From a bacterium (GTDB taxonomy: Bacteria; Gemmatimonadota; Glassbacteria; GWA2-58-10): a stretch of 21,360 nt of DNA. A program made the position numbers and the translations under genes. How positions within the stretch are numbered: position 1 is the first letter of the stretch; each line of letters begins with the position of its first letter. The notes beneath the pieces are model-generated. The model searched no databases. It saw only the letters and a list, made by a program, of their open reading frames with translations, and was not told the origin of the DNA. Where the stretch lies: contig JAJFUG010000060.1 of assembly GCA_021372515.1 (NCBI GenBank), forward strand, positions 1 through 21,360, written 5' to 3'. Positions 6,833-14,560 of the stretch are shown one piece after another.

Positions 6833-7024
6833 TCAGGTCAGGACATTCCCAAGCAGGGAGGCCGACCGGTCAAGGGGGCTGGCGATCAGAAGCAGCATCT
6901 CGGTGCTGACAGCGGTTCCGCAGCGGGCGCAGACAAGGGTTGTCAGGCCCTCGGCGCGGGCGCGCTCGAAGAACTCATCGAAATCCGACGGAGCCAGATG
7001 GCCGAGGTCACAAGCCGGGCACAT
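6833..7024 (-). CDS. Small zinc-ribbon-like protein, 63 aa
   Basis: This 63-residue protein has two CxxC pairs, CPAC (residues 2-5) and CARC (32-35), separated by 26 residues, the spacing of a small zinc ribbon. Between them is an acidic amphipathic helix (FDEFFERARAEG). The tail STEMLLLIASP is hydrophobic but short for a membrane span. An AAGGGA site lies 7 nt before the ATG. Zinc ribbons of this size can bind nucleic acid or partner proteins, but nothing here points to a specific role. A longer overlapping frame (6943-7515) is much less plausible. The gene is monocistronic in appearance. Confidence 0.6.
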   Translation of the reverse strand: MCPACDLGHLAPSDFDEFFERARAEGLTTLVCARCGTAVSTEMLLLIASPLDRSASLLGNVLT

Positions 7025-7220
7025 GTTTCTATCCCTTCCCTGGGAAATTTGACGTCCCTGTGCATGCCCATCTCTAACATATTATTCTTCGGCCGAACTG
7101 GAAAGAACTTTAGACAATAAACCACCGCCGCCGCAACCCTTTGCAGGCTGTGGCGCTGCGATGGAATATTGCATTGAGTGTTTATTCCCGTCAATAGGAA
7201 CGAGAGCTGACCGCCGCGGC
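7025..7220. other. Intergenic stretch upstream of the zinc-ribbon gene
   Basis: No gene seen. Minus-strand AT-rich DNA around 7065-7085 (AATAATATG) could hold a -10 element for the zinc-ribbon gene, but no good -35 is spaced correctly. Confidence 0.4.
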
Positions 7221-7403
7221 TTAGCCGCAGCCGCAACCGCAGCCGCAGGAGCTGTCCGGGTCGTCCGTGGCGGCGCGGTTCAGACCGGCATCCCGGACAT
7301 CCAGCCGCAGAAGGTAGACCTGGCGCCGCAGGGCACGCACCTGGGTGAACGCCGCCAACCCGAATGCGCCGAGAACGAGAGAGAGCAGAGTCAAAGCGGT
7401 CAT
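7221..7403 (-). CDS. Small single-pass membrane protein with (CG)4 tail, 60 aa
   Basis: This 60-aa protein has one N-terminal transmembrane helix (about residues 3-22, LTLLSLVLGAFGLAAF), a basic cytoplasmic-type stretch (RALRRQVYLLR) and a C-terminal tail ending CGCGCGCG after an acidic DDPDSS linker. Four alternating cysteines could bind metal or a cluster, or be a modified tail. I chose the ATG at 7403 because an AAAGGA site precedes it and the hydrophobic helix begins there; the longer frame from 7574 would run through its own promoter. The leader is about 108 nt and contains two hairpins. The tail is encoded by a short GC-rich repeat, so copy number may vary between strains. Confidence 0.62.
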   Translation of the reverse strand: MTALTLLSLVLGAFGLAAFTQVRALRRQVYLLRLDVRDAGLNRAATDDPDSSCGCGCGCG

Positions 7404-7466
7404 GCCGTACCGTCCTTTCCAGTGGAGCGCGCGCCCCACGCGGGCCGGCCCCGGATATGTTGTCGC

Positions 7467-7514
7467 GGGGGAGGGCTCCCCCGAATCTGTCAGTTTTTGG
7501 TTTAATACCTGACA
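7467..7514 (-). promoter_or_regulatory. Two dyads in the leader of the CGCGCGCG gene
   Basis: TGTCAG (7488-7493) and CTGACA (7509-7514) form a 6-bp dyad with a 15-nt spacer that overlaps the predicted start site near 7512, an operator-like position. Bases 7467-7482 form a 7-bp stem GGGGGAG/CTCCCCC with a 2-nt loop inside the leader. Pairing is seen directly; a regulatory role is inferred. Confidence 0.4.
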
Positions 7515-7518
7515 AAAT

Positions 7519-7546
7519 AGTATAGTTGAATCCGGTGCTAAGTCAA
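7519..7546 (-). promoter_or_regulatory. Sigma-70-type promoter for the CGCGCGCG gene
   Basis: On the minus strand TTGACT (7546-7541) and TATACT (7524-7519) are separated by 16 bp, each one base from consensus. The start would be near 7512, leaving a leader of about 108 nt before the ATG at 7403. Confidence 0.6.
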
Positions 7547-7566
7547 GGCAGGAGAAAAGAAAAGCC

Positions 7567-8100
7567 TCATTCAACCGTCCCCGGCAGCGCCTCCAGCAGG
7601 CCGCGCAGAGCGGCCAGGCCGAATAACAGCCCGCTCGCGAGGACCATCAGGCGGTTAAGGCGGGTGAAGCGCGCGTTGGGGGCGGCTCCCGGGGCCAGGT
7701 GGCCGTTCAAACGGTTGACCGCCGCCTGGACCGGCAGCACGGCCAGGATACCGAACAGGCAGAACAGTTTCAGAAATCCGGGCAGGAGCATGGAGAAATA
7801 TTGGATCAGCAGGAAAAGCAGGGCCTGCCGTCCGGGGCGGAACCCCGGCTCCAGGCCCGCCTCTTCCATACGGTCGGCGATAAGATGGAACAGCGGATAG
7901 GTGAACGCCACCAGAACTAACGAGCGCCAGAAAGGACAGACCCGCAGTCCGGCCTTGCGCTTGAGGTAGTACCAGTTGGCGAAGAACCAGAAGTGCAGAT
8001 ACAAAAGGTAGGAGAACATGGACATCAGGGCGAGCTTTCTGGTCGAGACCGGGTAGAAAACCGCCTGATCCGGGTTGCCCTGCTTGTCAGCCTGCTCCAT
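7567..8100 (-). CDS. Uncharacterised membrane protein, 177 aa
   Basis: This 177-aa protein has about four hydrophobic segments (roughly residues 22-45, 57-75, 92-125 and 148-168). The N-terminal motif FYPVSTRKLALMS followed by an aromatic YLLYLHFWFFANWYYLKRK stretch resembles a common group of small uncharacterised bacterial membrane proteins whose helix reads roughly LYxxYWFYKNW. The C-terminal half is hydrophobic with an RLNRLM loop. It starts 11 bp after the Nudix hydrolase stop, so the two are co-transcribed and possibly translationally coupled. The function is unknown, and nothing in the sequence suggests a transporter or enzyme family. Confidence 0.75.
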   Translation of the reverse strand: MEQADKQGNPDQAVFYPVSTRKLALMSMFSYLLYLHFWFFANWYYLKRKAGLRVCPFWRSLVLVAFTYPLFHLIADRMEEAGLEPGFRPGRQALLFLLIQYFSMLLPGFLKLFCLFGILAVLPVQAAVNRLNGHLAPGAAPNARFTRLNRLMVLASGLLFGLAALRGLLEALPGTVE

Positions 8101-8111
8101 GCTGCCGCGCC

Positions 8112-8732
8112 TCAGTCGAAATCGGTGGGACGGCCGGGCTCGCGATGATGCCTGAACACAAGGTCGAGCTGGCGGGGCGTGGTGCGGCCCAGCGACAGGG
8201 GCGGGAATTCCTCCTCGCCGAAGAACCCGACCTCGGTGGTTTCCAGGCTGGTGCGGGCCGTGCCGCCGGTCAGCTCACAGAGGAAAATCAGTTTCCAGAT
8301 GTGGAACGGGTGCGGCGGCGAGTGCGGGTCGACCCGGCGGTCGACCACTGCGGCCAGCTTGACCGCGCGGGTCTCGAAACCGCTTTCCTCCAGGATTTCC
8401 CGCTCCACTCCGGCCGCGGGTGACTCTCCGATGTCGGCGAACCCGCCCGGCAGGGTCCACAGCCCGTCCAGGCTCTCCCGGACGAACAGCAGGCGCTCGC
8501 CGTGGAACACCGCCCCGCGCAAGTCGATCTTGGGCGTGGCGTAACCGGTCTCCTGCTCAAACAGGTCCTCGATGCGCCGGATGCTTGTGTTGCAGCCATC
8601 CGCCATGATCTCGGCCGCGAGCTGGCGCAGGGCCTGGAAACGCTCGATATCGTAGGGGTTTCGGCTGAAAGCCAGCCCGTTCTGGGCGATGGCCTGGATG
8701 CGGCTGGCCCAGTCAAACCATCTCGGTTCCAC
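8112..8732 (-). CDS. Nudix hydrolase with Nudix_N domain (ADP-ribose pyrophosphatase-like)
   Basis: This 206-aa cytoplasmic enzyme is predicted to hydrolyse a nucleoside diphosphate linked to another moiety. Residues 5-60 match the helical N-terminal domain (Nudix_N) found in YjhB-type hydrolases: WASRIQAIAQNGLAFSRNPYDIERF. The Nudix box Gx5Ex7REUxEExGU is complete at residues 97-119 (Gly97, Glu103, Arg111-Glu112, Glu115-Glu116, Gly118), so the Mg2+ site is intact. The upstream LDGLWTLPGG is typical of the fold. Relatives act on ADP-ribose or CDP-choline; the substrate here is not certain. It lies between a methyltransferase (58 bp upstream) and a small membrane protein (11 bp downstream) on the same strand, a likely operon with no obvious shared pathway. 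Confidence 0.92.
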   Translation of the reverse strand: MEPRWFDWASRIQAIAQNGLAFSRNPYDIERFQALRQLAAEIMADGCNTSIRRIEDLFEQETGYATPKIDLRGAVFHGERLLFVRESLDGLWTLPGGFADIGESPAAGVEREILEESGFETRAVKLAAVVDRRVDPHSPPHPFHIWKLIFLCELTGGTARTSLETTEVGFFGEEEFPPLSLGRTTPRQLDLVFRHHREPGRPTDFD

Positions 8733-8790
8733 TTATGAGGCACCTCAGCGGCGCGGCCACTGTCGATCGCGGGCGCCGCGGCAAAAGCTT

Positions 8791-9528
8791 TCAGGGTTTG
8801 CGTCCGCCGAACACGGTCAGCTCGAAGGCCTTGAACCAGCAGTCCACGTCCTGGAAGCCGATCCGGCGCAACCAGTCGAGCTGGGTCTGAACCGGGGCGA
8901 GGATGTTGGCCGCCTTGTCCGGGCGGTGGAAGTAGCCCCCGGCGATTTCCTGGCGGGTGTAGGAGCTTCCCGAGCGACGGTGGTATTCGTAGAGGGCGTC
9001 GATGAACCAGTCATCCGCCACGGCCTGGCCGGCCGGGCTGGCGCTGGCCACGTGCTCCAGGTGCAGGAACAGTCCGCCCGGGGCGAGCAGCTCGAACAGC
9101 TCGGCGTATATTTCCCGCTTGCGGCTGTCGTTCTGGTGGTGGATGGCCAGGCCGGAGACAATGATATCGAAACGCGCCTGCGGGCCCAGGCAGTCCCTCC
9201 AGCCGGGCAGGCCGAAATCGGCGCTCACGAACCTGGCCCTGGCGCTGTCGCCGCAGCGTTCGCGGGCCGCGCCCAGCATGGCCTCGGAGAAATCGAGGAA
9301 CACACCCTCGGCCGCGGGCGATACCTGCCAGAGCGCCCGCCCCAGGACACCATCGCCGCAGCCCAGGTCGAGGAAGGATTGGAAGTCTGGACGCCAGGCG
9401 CGGGCCAGGTGCAGGATTATCCCGATCTGCTCGGCGGCCAGGGGGATCGCTCCCCGCACTCCCTGCAGGTATTTGGCGGCCAGCTCCGGAGTTTTCCAGG
9501 CTGTGCCGAGGCAGCTTTCGTCGCTCAC
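8791..9528 (-). CDS. Class I SAM-dependent methyltransferase
   Basis: This 245-aa protein has a class I Rossmann-fold methyltransferase domain. Motif I is FLDLGCGDG (residues 52-60), the acidic residue binding the SAM ribose is likely Asp79 (VFLDFSEAML), and the post-II strand is FDIIVSGLAIHH (120-131). LLAPGGLFLHLEH follows. The C-terminal part (YFHRPDKAANILAPVQTQLDWLRRIGFQDVD) is the usual segment before the last strands in small-molecule methyltransferases. The substrate is unknown. The start is GTG at 9528 with a closely spaced AGGA, so a slightly different start is possible. It is the first gene of the probable unit with the Nudix hydrolase and membrane protein, 109 bp downstream of priA. 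Confidence 0.9.
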   Translation of the reverse strand: MSDESCLGTAWKTPELAAKYLQGVRGAIPLAAEQIGIILHLARAWRPDFQSFLDLGCGDGVLGRALWQVSPAAEGVFLDFSEAMLGAARERCGDSARARFVSADFGLPGWRDCLGPQARFDIIVSGLAIHHQNDSRKREIYAELFELLAPGGLFLHLEHVASASPAGQAVADDWFIDALYEYHRRSGSSYTRQEIAGGYFHRPDKAANILAPVQTQLDWLRRIGFQDVDCWFKAFELTVFGGRKP

Positions 9529-9637
9529 GATCCTGTCCGGTTTTAGGTTTTGATTGAAACTTAAAAATAACAGGATATTACCGATAAATCACGGAAATCT
9601 TTTCGAGAAATCGGCCTGTTGTGAAGGAGTTCCCTTA

Positions 9638-12106
9638 TCACATCAGGCTGGCCGGGTCGCGGTCCAGGGTGACCCGGCAGGCCCCGGCCGCGGGAGGCTT
9701 GAGGCGCCGGGCCAGGAACTCCCCCAGGCTGCCGATCAGCTCCGGCTCACGGCTCTTGAGGATCAGGTGTCGCCGCCAGCGTCCGCGCAAGCGTTCCAGG
9801 GGGCAGGGCGCGGGGCCGAGGAGAGTAAGCCGGTCCTGCAGGTGCTTGCGCTGGATGAGCGCTGCCACCAGTGCGGCGCTATCCCCGGCGAAACGCTCCA
9901 CCACCGGCTCCTGCTCGCCGCTGAATATCACGTTGAGCAGGCGCACGTAGGGCGGATAGCCCGCCTCCAGGCGCACGGCCAGCTCGCGCCGGGCGAACCC
10001 GGTGTAATCGTGGTGCACCGCGGCGCGCACCGCCGGATGTGCGGGGTTGAAAGTCTGGATCAGCACCTCGCCGCCCCGCTCGCCGCGTCCGGTGCGCCCG
10101 GCCACCTGGGCCAGGAGCTGGAAAGTGCGCTCCGTGGAGCGGAAATCGGGCAGGTTCATGGCCGTGTCGGCGTTGACCACCCCGACCAGGACCACGTTCG
10201 GGAAATCCAGGCCCTTGGCGATCATCTGGGTGCCCACCAGGATATCCGTGGCCCCGGTGCGCAGGCGCTCCAGGATCTCGTGGTGCGACCACTTGCCCCC
10301 GGTGGTGTCCAGGTCCATGCGGTCGACCACGCGCTCGGGGAAAGCCTCGCGCAGGGCGGACTCCACCTGCTCGGTCCCGGCCCCGATCCGTTCCAGGGAG
10401 GCCGAGCCGCAGGCGGGGCAGACCTCGGGTGCGGGTTGCTGGTGGCCGCAGTAGTGGCAGAGAAGGCGGCCCAGGCGCTTGTGCACGGTGAGCGAGATGC
10501 GGCAGTTGGGGCACTCGACGATGCCGCCGCAGTCGGGGCAGAGGACGAAATTGCTGAAACCGCGCCGGTTAAGAAGCAGCAGCACCTGCCCGCGGGCCTC
10601 CAGGGCGAAACCGATCTCCTTGAGCAGGGCGGGCGTGACACCGTTCTTGTCCGAGCCGGTCCAGCCGTGGCGCAGGTCGCCCAGGCGCACCTCGGGCAGG
10701 AGTCGGCCGGCGACGCGCTCGGGCAGGCTCAGGCGCACGACGTTGCCGCTCTCGGCCTCGGCCCAGGTTTCCAGACTGGGGGTGGCCGAGCCCAGGACCA
10801 CCGGGCCCCCGGCGGAACGCATCCGGCGGATCGCCACATCCCGGGCATGGTAGCGCGGGGTGAGGTCGGTCTGCTTGTAGGTGCTCTCGTGCTCCTCGTC
10901 CAGGATGATCAGGCCCAGGTTCTCGAACGGGGCGAACACGGCCGAGCGCGGCCCCACCGCCACCCGGTAGCGCCCGGCGCGTATTTCGCGCCAGATGTCG
11001 TAGCGCTCGCCATCCGACAACCCGCTGTGCAGCACCGCCACCCGGTCGCCGAACACGGCCCGGAACCGCGCGGTGGTCTGGGGGGTGAGGGCGATCTCGG
11101 GGACCAGGACCACGGCCTGACGGCCGGCCGCGAGCACCGGGCGCAATATCTCCAGGTAGACCAGGGTCTTGCCGCTGCCGGTCACGCCATGGAGCAGGAA
11201 CACCCGGTGACAGTCGAGGTCGCGGCTGATCGCGGCGATCACCGCGGTCTGGGCCGCCGAGGGCGTGGGGTGATCGTAGGGCGGCAGGTCCAGGCTCTGG
11301 AACGGGTCGCGCAGACGGCGCACCTGGGTGATGCGGGCGAGGCCCCTGCCCGCCAGAGTCCTCACCACCTCCGGGCTGAAACCCATCTGGCGGCTGAGGA
11401 AGGCCGCCTCCACCGGGTGGGCCAGGCCGCTCAGGTAGTCCAGGCACTGGCGCTGACGGGGGCTGCGGCGCAGGAGGCGCTCCAGCTCTTCCGCCTCGGG
11501 CAGAGGGGCCACGGCGCTGACCAGAGAGTCGGTCTTATCGGCTGGCACGCGGGGCAGGCAGTCGCTCAATGTGACCAGCCCGGCGTTTTCCAGGACAGTC
11601 AGTGCCCGCTGAAGGGGGCCGGCGTCCAGCTCATCACGCAGGCTGGAAACCCGGGCCTTGCCCCGGGCCTGCAGGAGTTCTATCAGGCGTCCCTGGGCCG
11701 GAGGCAGACCGGTGGGCGGGTCGGCCTGGGCCGCCTCGCTCAGGTGCACGGTGCGATCGCCCACGCGAAGGAAAGGGCCAGGAACCACCGAGCGAAGGGC
11801 CTCGCCCGGCTCGCAGAAATAGTACTCGGCCAGCCAGGCGATCAGCTCCAGCAGGTCGGGGGTGAGCAGGGGACGGTTGTCCAGGGAGGCGCTCAAGGCG
11901 CGCAGGCGCACGCCGGCCGGCACGGGCAGGCCGGGGCCGGTGACCAGGCCGGTGAGGAGCTTGCGCCCCAGGGGCGCGCTCACCCGGCAGCCCGTCGCGG
12001 GCGGGATTTCCCAGTCGGAGGGGACGCGGTAGGTGTAGGGTCCGCCGCCGGGGATGGGAAACAGGACCGCCACGCTGCGGCCGCTCTCCGGCGTCTCAGT
12101 GCTCAT
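9638..12106 (-). CDS. priA: Primosomal protein N' (replication restart helicase PriA)
   Basis: This 822-aa protein is the 3'-to-5' superfamily 2 helicase that reloads the replisome at collapsed forks. The N-terminal DNA-binding domain is present (PYTYRVP, GCRVSAPLGRKLLTGLV). Walker A GVTGSGKT lies near residue 305 and the DEEH box (ILDEEHESTYKQ) near 403. Eight cysteines arranged as CPDC, CPNC, CHYC and CPAC (about 527-575) form the two zinc sites that interrupt the helicase core. Motifs V and VI appear as GTQMIAKGLDFPNV and QVAGRTGRGERGG. It is somewhat longer than the E. coli enzyme (732 aa), mainly in the region before Walker A. The ATG overlaps the glycerate kinase stop by 11 bp and has a GAGGGG site, so translation is coupled. 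An antisense open frame across the gene is a codon-bias artefact. Confidence 0.97.
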   Translation of the reverse strand: MSTETPESGRSVAVLFPIPGGGPYTYRVPSDWEIPPATGCRVSAPLGRKLLTGLVTGPGLPVPAGVRLRALSASLDNRPLLTPDLLELIAWLAEYYFCEPGEALRSVVPGPFLRVGDRTVHLSEAAQADPPTGLPPAQGRLIELLQARGKARVSSLRDELDAGPLQRALTVLENAGLVTLSDCLPRVPADKTDSLVSAVAPLPEAEELERLLRRSPRQRQCLDYLSGLAHPVEAAFLSRQMGFSPEVVRTLAGRGLARITQVRRLRDPFQSLDLPPYDHPTPSAAQTAVIAAISRDLDCHRVFLLHGVTGSGKTLVYLEILRPVLAAGRQAVVLVPEIALTPQTTARFRAVFGDRVAVLHSGLSDGERYDIWREIRAGRYRVAVGPRSAVFAPFENLGLIILDEEHESTYKQTDLTPRYHARDVAIRRMRSAGGPVVLGSATPSLETWAEAESGNVVRLSLPERVAGRLLPEVRLGDLRHGWTGSDKNGVTPALLKEIGFALEARGQVLLLLNRRGFSNFVLCPDCGGIVECPNCRISLTVHKRLGRLLCHYCGHQQPAPEVCPACGSASLERIGAGTEQVESALREAFPERVVDRMDLDTTGGKWSHHEILERLRTGATDILVGTQMIAKGLDFPNVVLVGVVNADTAMNLPDFRSTERTFQLLAQVAGRTGRGERGGEVLIQTFNPAHPAVRAAVHHDYTGFARRELAVRLEAGYPPYVRLLNVIFSGEQEPVVERFAGDSAALVAALIQRKHLQDRLTLLGPAPCPLERLRGRWRRHLILKSREPELIGSLGEFLARRLKPPAAGACRVTLDRDPASLM

Positions 12107-13247
12107 CGGCCCCCTCGGACGGAGAGAGAAAGTCTTGCAGGGACATTTCGGCCAGACGGGTCAGGTCGGCAGCGTTCAGCATCCGGCGGGCGGGGATGTC
12201 CAGGTCGGCCCCGGACCAGATCCGCCGGGCCCCGGCGCCGGCCGGGCGGCCGCTCTCATCCAGGTCCGCGACACGGCCGCAGACAACATCCACAGGCACA
12301 CCGGCGGCTTCGGCGCGGGAGAACACCCCGGAGAGCACCTTGCCCCCCAGGCTCTGCGAGTCGAACGAGCCCTCGCCGGTCAGGACAATGTCGGCCCCGG
12401 CCAGGGCGGAGTCGAAACCGGTAGTCTCCAGCACGTAATCGATCCCGCGGATCAGCTTGCCGCCCAGGAAAGCCAGCACCGCCGCGCCCATCCCTCCGGC
12501 GGCCCCGGCCCCAGGCGCTGCGGCGACCTTGTGCCCCAGGTCCCGCTCGAAACGACGGGCCAGGCGCTCCAGGCCCAGCTCCAGGCGCTCGATCATGGCC
12601 GGGGCGGCCCCTTTCTGCGGGCCGAACACGCGGGCCGCGCCCAGGGGGCCGGTGAGTGGGTTGGTGACATCGCAGAGGGCGCGCACCGGAAGTCCGGCCA
12701 GGCGCGGGTCGGCGCCGGAGCGGTCGATCCGGGCGATCTTGCCCAGTATCCGTCCGCCCTCGTACTCCAGGACATGGCCGTGGCGGTCGAGGAAACGGAA
12801 GCCCAGCACGCGGGCCATCCCCACCCCGCCATCCACCGTGGCCGAGCCGCCCAGGGTCAGGCAGAGGCTTGTCGCCCCGGCGTCCAGGGCCGCGAGCACG
12901 GCCAGTCCCAGGCCACGGGTGCCGGCCACCCAGGGGTTGCGCTCGGAGGGAGCCAGAAGGTCGAGGCCCGAGGTGCGGGCCATCTCGATCAAGGCTTCGC
13001 CACCCTCCAGCAGCCCCAACTCGGCCTGGAGCGGGCGCTCCAGCGGGTCGCAGGCCGCAAAGCTCAACCGTCGCCCGCCCACGGCCTCGAACAGCACCTC
13101 CAAGGTCCCCTCGCCGCCATCGGCCAGGGGACAGCAGAGGACCTCGGCCCCGGGGCACACGCGCTCGGCCGCTTTCTGCCAGGCCCGGCAGACCAGGCCC
13201 GCACTGAACGTGCCCTTGAAAGAATCCGGGGCCAGAACGATTTTCAT
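12096..13247 (-). CDS. Glycerate kinase (GarK/GlxK family)
   Basis: This 383-aa enzyme phosphorylates D-glycerate, probably to 2-phosphoglycerate as in the GarK/GlxK family, feeding glycerate from glyoxylate or serine metabolism into glycolysis. The family start MKIVLAPDSFKGTFSA is clear, and I use this ATG at 13247, with GAGG 5 nt upstream, rather than the longer open frame from 13337. CPLADGGEGTLEVL (the substrate/ATP-binding segment), LGGSATVDGGVGMARVLGFRFLD and GAGAAGGMGAAVLAFLGG are the family's glycine-rich motifs, and TGEGSFDSQSLGGKV ends the catalytic part. Length is normal. It overlaps priA by 11 bp and is preceded by REP-like repeats. No other glyoxylate-pathway gene is in the window. 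Confidence 0.95.
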   Translation of the reverse strand: MKIVLAPDSFKGTFSAGLVCRAWQKAAERVCPGAEVLCCPLADGGEGTLEVLFEAVGGRRLSFAACDPLERPLQAELGLLEGGEALIEMARTSGLDLLAPSERNPWVAGTRGLGLAVLAALDAGATSLCLTLGGSATVDGGVGMARVLGFRFLDRHGHVLEYEGGRILGKIARIDRSGADPRLAGLPVRALCDVTNPLTGPLGAARVFGPQKGAAPAMIERLELGLERLARRFERDLGHKVAAAPGAGAAGGMGAAVLAFLGGKLIRGIDYVLETTGFDSALAGADIVLTGEGSFDSQSLGGKVLSGVFSRAEAAGVPVDVVCGRVADLDESGRPAGAGARRIWSGADLDIPARRMLNAADLTRLAEMSLQDFLSPSEGADEH

Positions 13248-13327
13248 CCGTGCCTCAAAGTGAACAGAATGGGAAAGCTTGTGACTTCTTCGAATTAAAC
13301 AAAGACAGCCAAGCTGGCGGACGTTCT

Positions 13328-13355
13328 GTAGGGGCATTCATGAATTGCCCCCTAC
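13328..13355. repeat. GTAG-type REP-like palindrome A
   Basis: GTAGGGGCATTCA (13328-13340) pairs with TGAATTGCCCCCTAC (13341-13355) with two one-base bulges. It begins with the GTAG tetranucleotide characteristic of REP sequences mobilised by RAYT transposases, and its mirror CTAC closes the other side. It lies 80 bp upstream of the glycerate kinase start. Confidence 0.65.
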
Positions 13356-13410
13356 GTGTTTCCGTACAGCCTGCGAGACCACGTGAGGACTTCCACCATA
13401 GCCGGTCAAT

Positions 13411-13462
13411 GTAGGGGCGGACCCATGTGTCCGCCCGGTCGCACACGCGGGTGCGACCCTAC
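13411..13462. repeat. GTAG-type double REP (BIME-like) element B
   Basis: Two hairpins lie head to head. GGGCGGAC (13415-13422) pairs with GTCCGCCC (13429-13436), and GGTCGCAC (13437-13444) pairs with GTGCGACC (13451-13458). The outer GTAGGG (13411-13416) and CCCTAC (13457-13462) are complementary, so the whole can also fold as a three-way junction. The arrangement matches two inverted REPs. It lies between tsaD and the glycerate kinase gene. Confidence 0.7.
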
Positions 13463-13505
13463 ATGAACCGAAGCACATCGGGCGCACCGAGACATTAAAG
13501 GGGTA

Positions 13506-14522
13506 TCAGGCGCGGCGCCACTGCAGGCTGCCAGTGGCGAAAGCCCGGATGTCGAGGCTGTCGCTGCGTCCCTGCCCGAAATGGTACAGCGCGGTGCGGG
13601 CGATCATGGCGGCGTTGTCGGTGCAGAGCGCCAGGTCCGGGAACACCACCCGGAGGCCCTCCTCAGGCGAGCGCCGGTCGAGGGCCGCGCGCAGGGCACG
13701 GTTACGGGCCACGCCCCCGGCCACGATCAGACAGGCGGCCCCGGCCTGACGGCAGGCGCGCAGGGACTTTTCCACCAGCACCTCCACCACCGCGGCCTGG
13801 AACGAGGCGGCAAGATCTGCGACAGAGGTCTCCAGGGAGCCGGTGGTTTTCTGGCGCTCCACCTCGTGCAGCACCGCGGTCTTGAGCCCGCTGAAACTCA
13901 GGTCGAGAGAGGGATCGCGCAGCATCGGGCGCGGCAGGGCGAAAGCGCGCGGGTCGCCGCCAGCGGCGGCTTTCTCGATCAGCGGGCCGCCGGGATAGCC
14001 CAGGCCGAGCATCTTGGCCACCTTGTCGAACGACTCTCCCACCGCGTCATCCCGGCTGCGCCCCAGTACGGCGTAATCGCCCCAGCGGGCCACTTTCACC
14101 AGCAGGGTGTGGCCGCCCGAGACGAGCAGGGCGACAAAAGGAGGGGTGGGCGGGTCCTCCAGCAGGAGGTTCGCCATCAGATGCGCCTCCACGTGGTTCA
14201 CCCCGACCAGCGGCTTGCCCAGGCTGAGGGCCAGAGACTTGGCCGTGCAGATACCCACCAGAAGCGAGCCGATCAGCCCCGGTCCCACTGTGACCCCCAG
14301 CAGGTCGATGTCCCGCGGCGTGACCCCGGCCTCGGCGAACGACTGCTCCAGCATGGGCAGCAGGGCCTGGAGGTGCGCCCGGCTGGCCAGTTCCGGGACC
14401 ACTCCGCCGAAACGCTCGTGCTCGAGCTGGCTCAGAACCAGGTGGCTCAGCAGATGGCTTTCGCCCTCCAGCAGGGCGACCGAGGTTTCATCGCAGGAGG
14501 TTTCGATACCCAGGGTCAGCAT
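13506..14522 (-). CDS. tsaD: tRNA N6-adenosine threonylcarbamoyltransferase TsaD
   Basis: This 338-aa protein transfers the threonylcarbamoyl group to A37 of ANN-decoding tRNAs (t6A), together with TsaB and TsaE. The Kae1/TsaD start MLTLGIETSCDETSVAL is intact. The metal ligands are His110 and His114 (NHVEAHLMA), with the third ligand in the C-terminal CTDNAAMIA motif. ASRAHLQ, GPGLIGSLLVG, LVSGGHTLL and the GVARNRALRAAL segment follow the family order. Length is normal. It begins 38 bp after the cysteine desulfurase stop on the same strand, so it is probably the last gene of the Rrf2-desulfurase unit. TsaB and TsaE are not in the window. A REP-like repeat lies downstream instead of a clear terminator. 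Confidence 0.97.
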   Translation of the reverse strand: MLTLGIETSCDETSVALLEGESHLLSHLVLSQLEHERFGGVVPELASRAHLQALLPMLEQSFAEAGVTPRDIDLLGVTVGPGLIGSLLVGICTAKSLALSLGKPLVGVNHVEAHLMANLLLEDPPTPPFVALLVSGGHTLLVKVARWGDYAVLGRSRDDAVGESFDKVAKMLGLGYPGGPLIEKAAAGGDPRAFALPRPMLRDPSLDLSFSGLKTAVLHEVERQKTTGSLETSVADLAASFQAAVVEVLVEKSLRACRQAGAACLIVAGGVARNRALRAALDRRSPEEGLRVVFPDLALCTDNAAMIARTALYHFGQGRSDSLDIRAFATGSLQWRRA

Positions 14523-14560
14523 GAGGCCATTATATCCATAAGAAGGATGGAGGTTCTTTG

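Noticed and set aside
6943-7515. 190-codon minus-strand frame overlapping the zinc-ribbon and CGCGCGCG genes
   Set aside because: It runs through the predicted promoter and leader of the CGCGCGCG gene and has no recognisable domain; the two shorter genes explain the region better.
9554-12424. A 956-codon open frame antisense to priA and part of the glycerate kinase gene
   Set aside because: It is fully antisense to a protein with complete PriA motifs, and its composition (Gly, Ala, Gln, His, Arg rich) is the usual product of GC-rich codon bias on the opposite strand.
13248-13337. Longer start for the glycerate kinase (29 extra codons)
   Set aside because: The extension lacks family similarity and runs into the REP-like repeat, while the internal ATG starts exactly at the conserved MKIVLAPDSFKGT and has a ribosome site.
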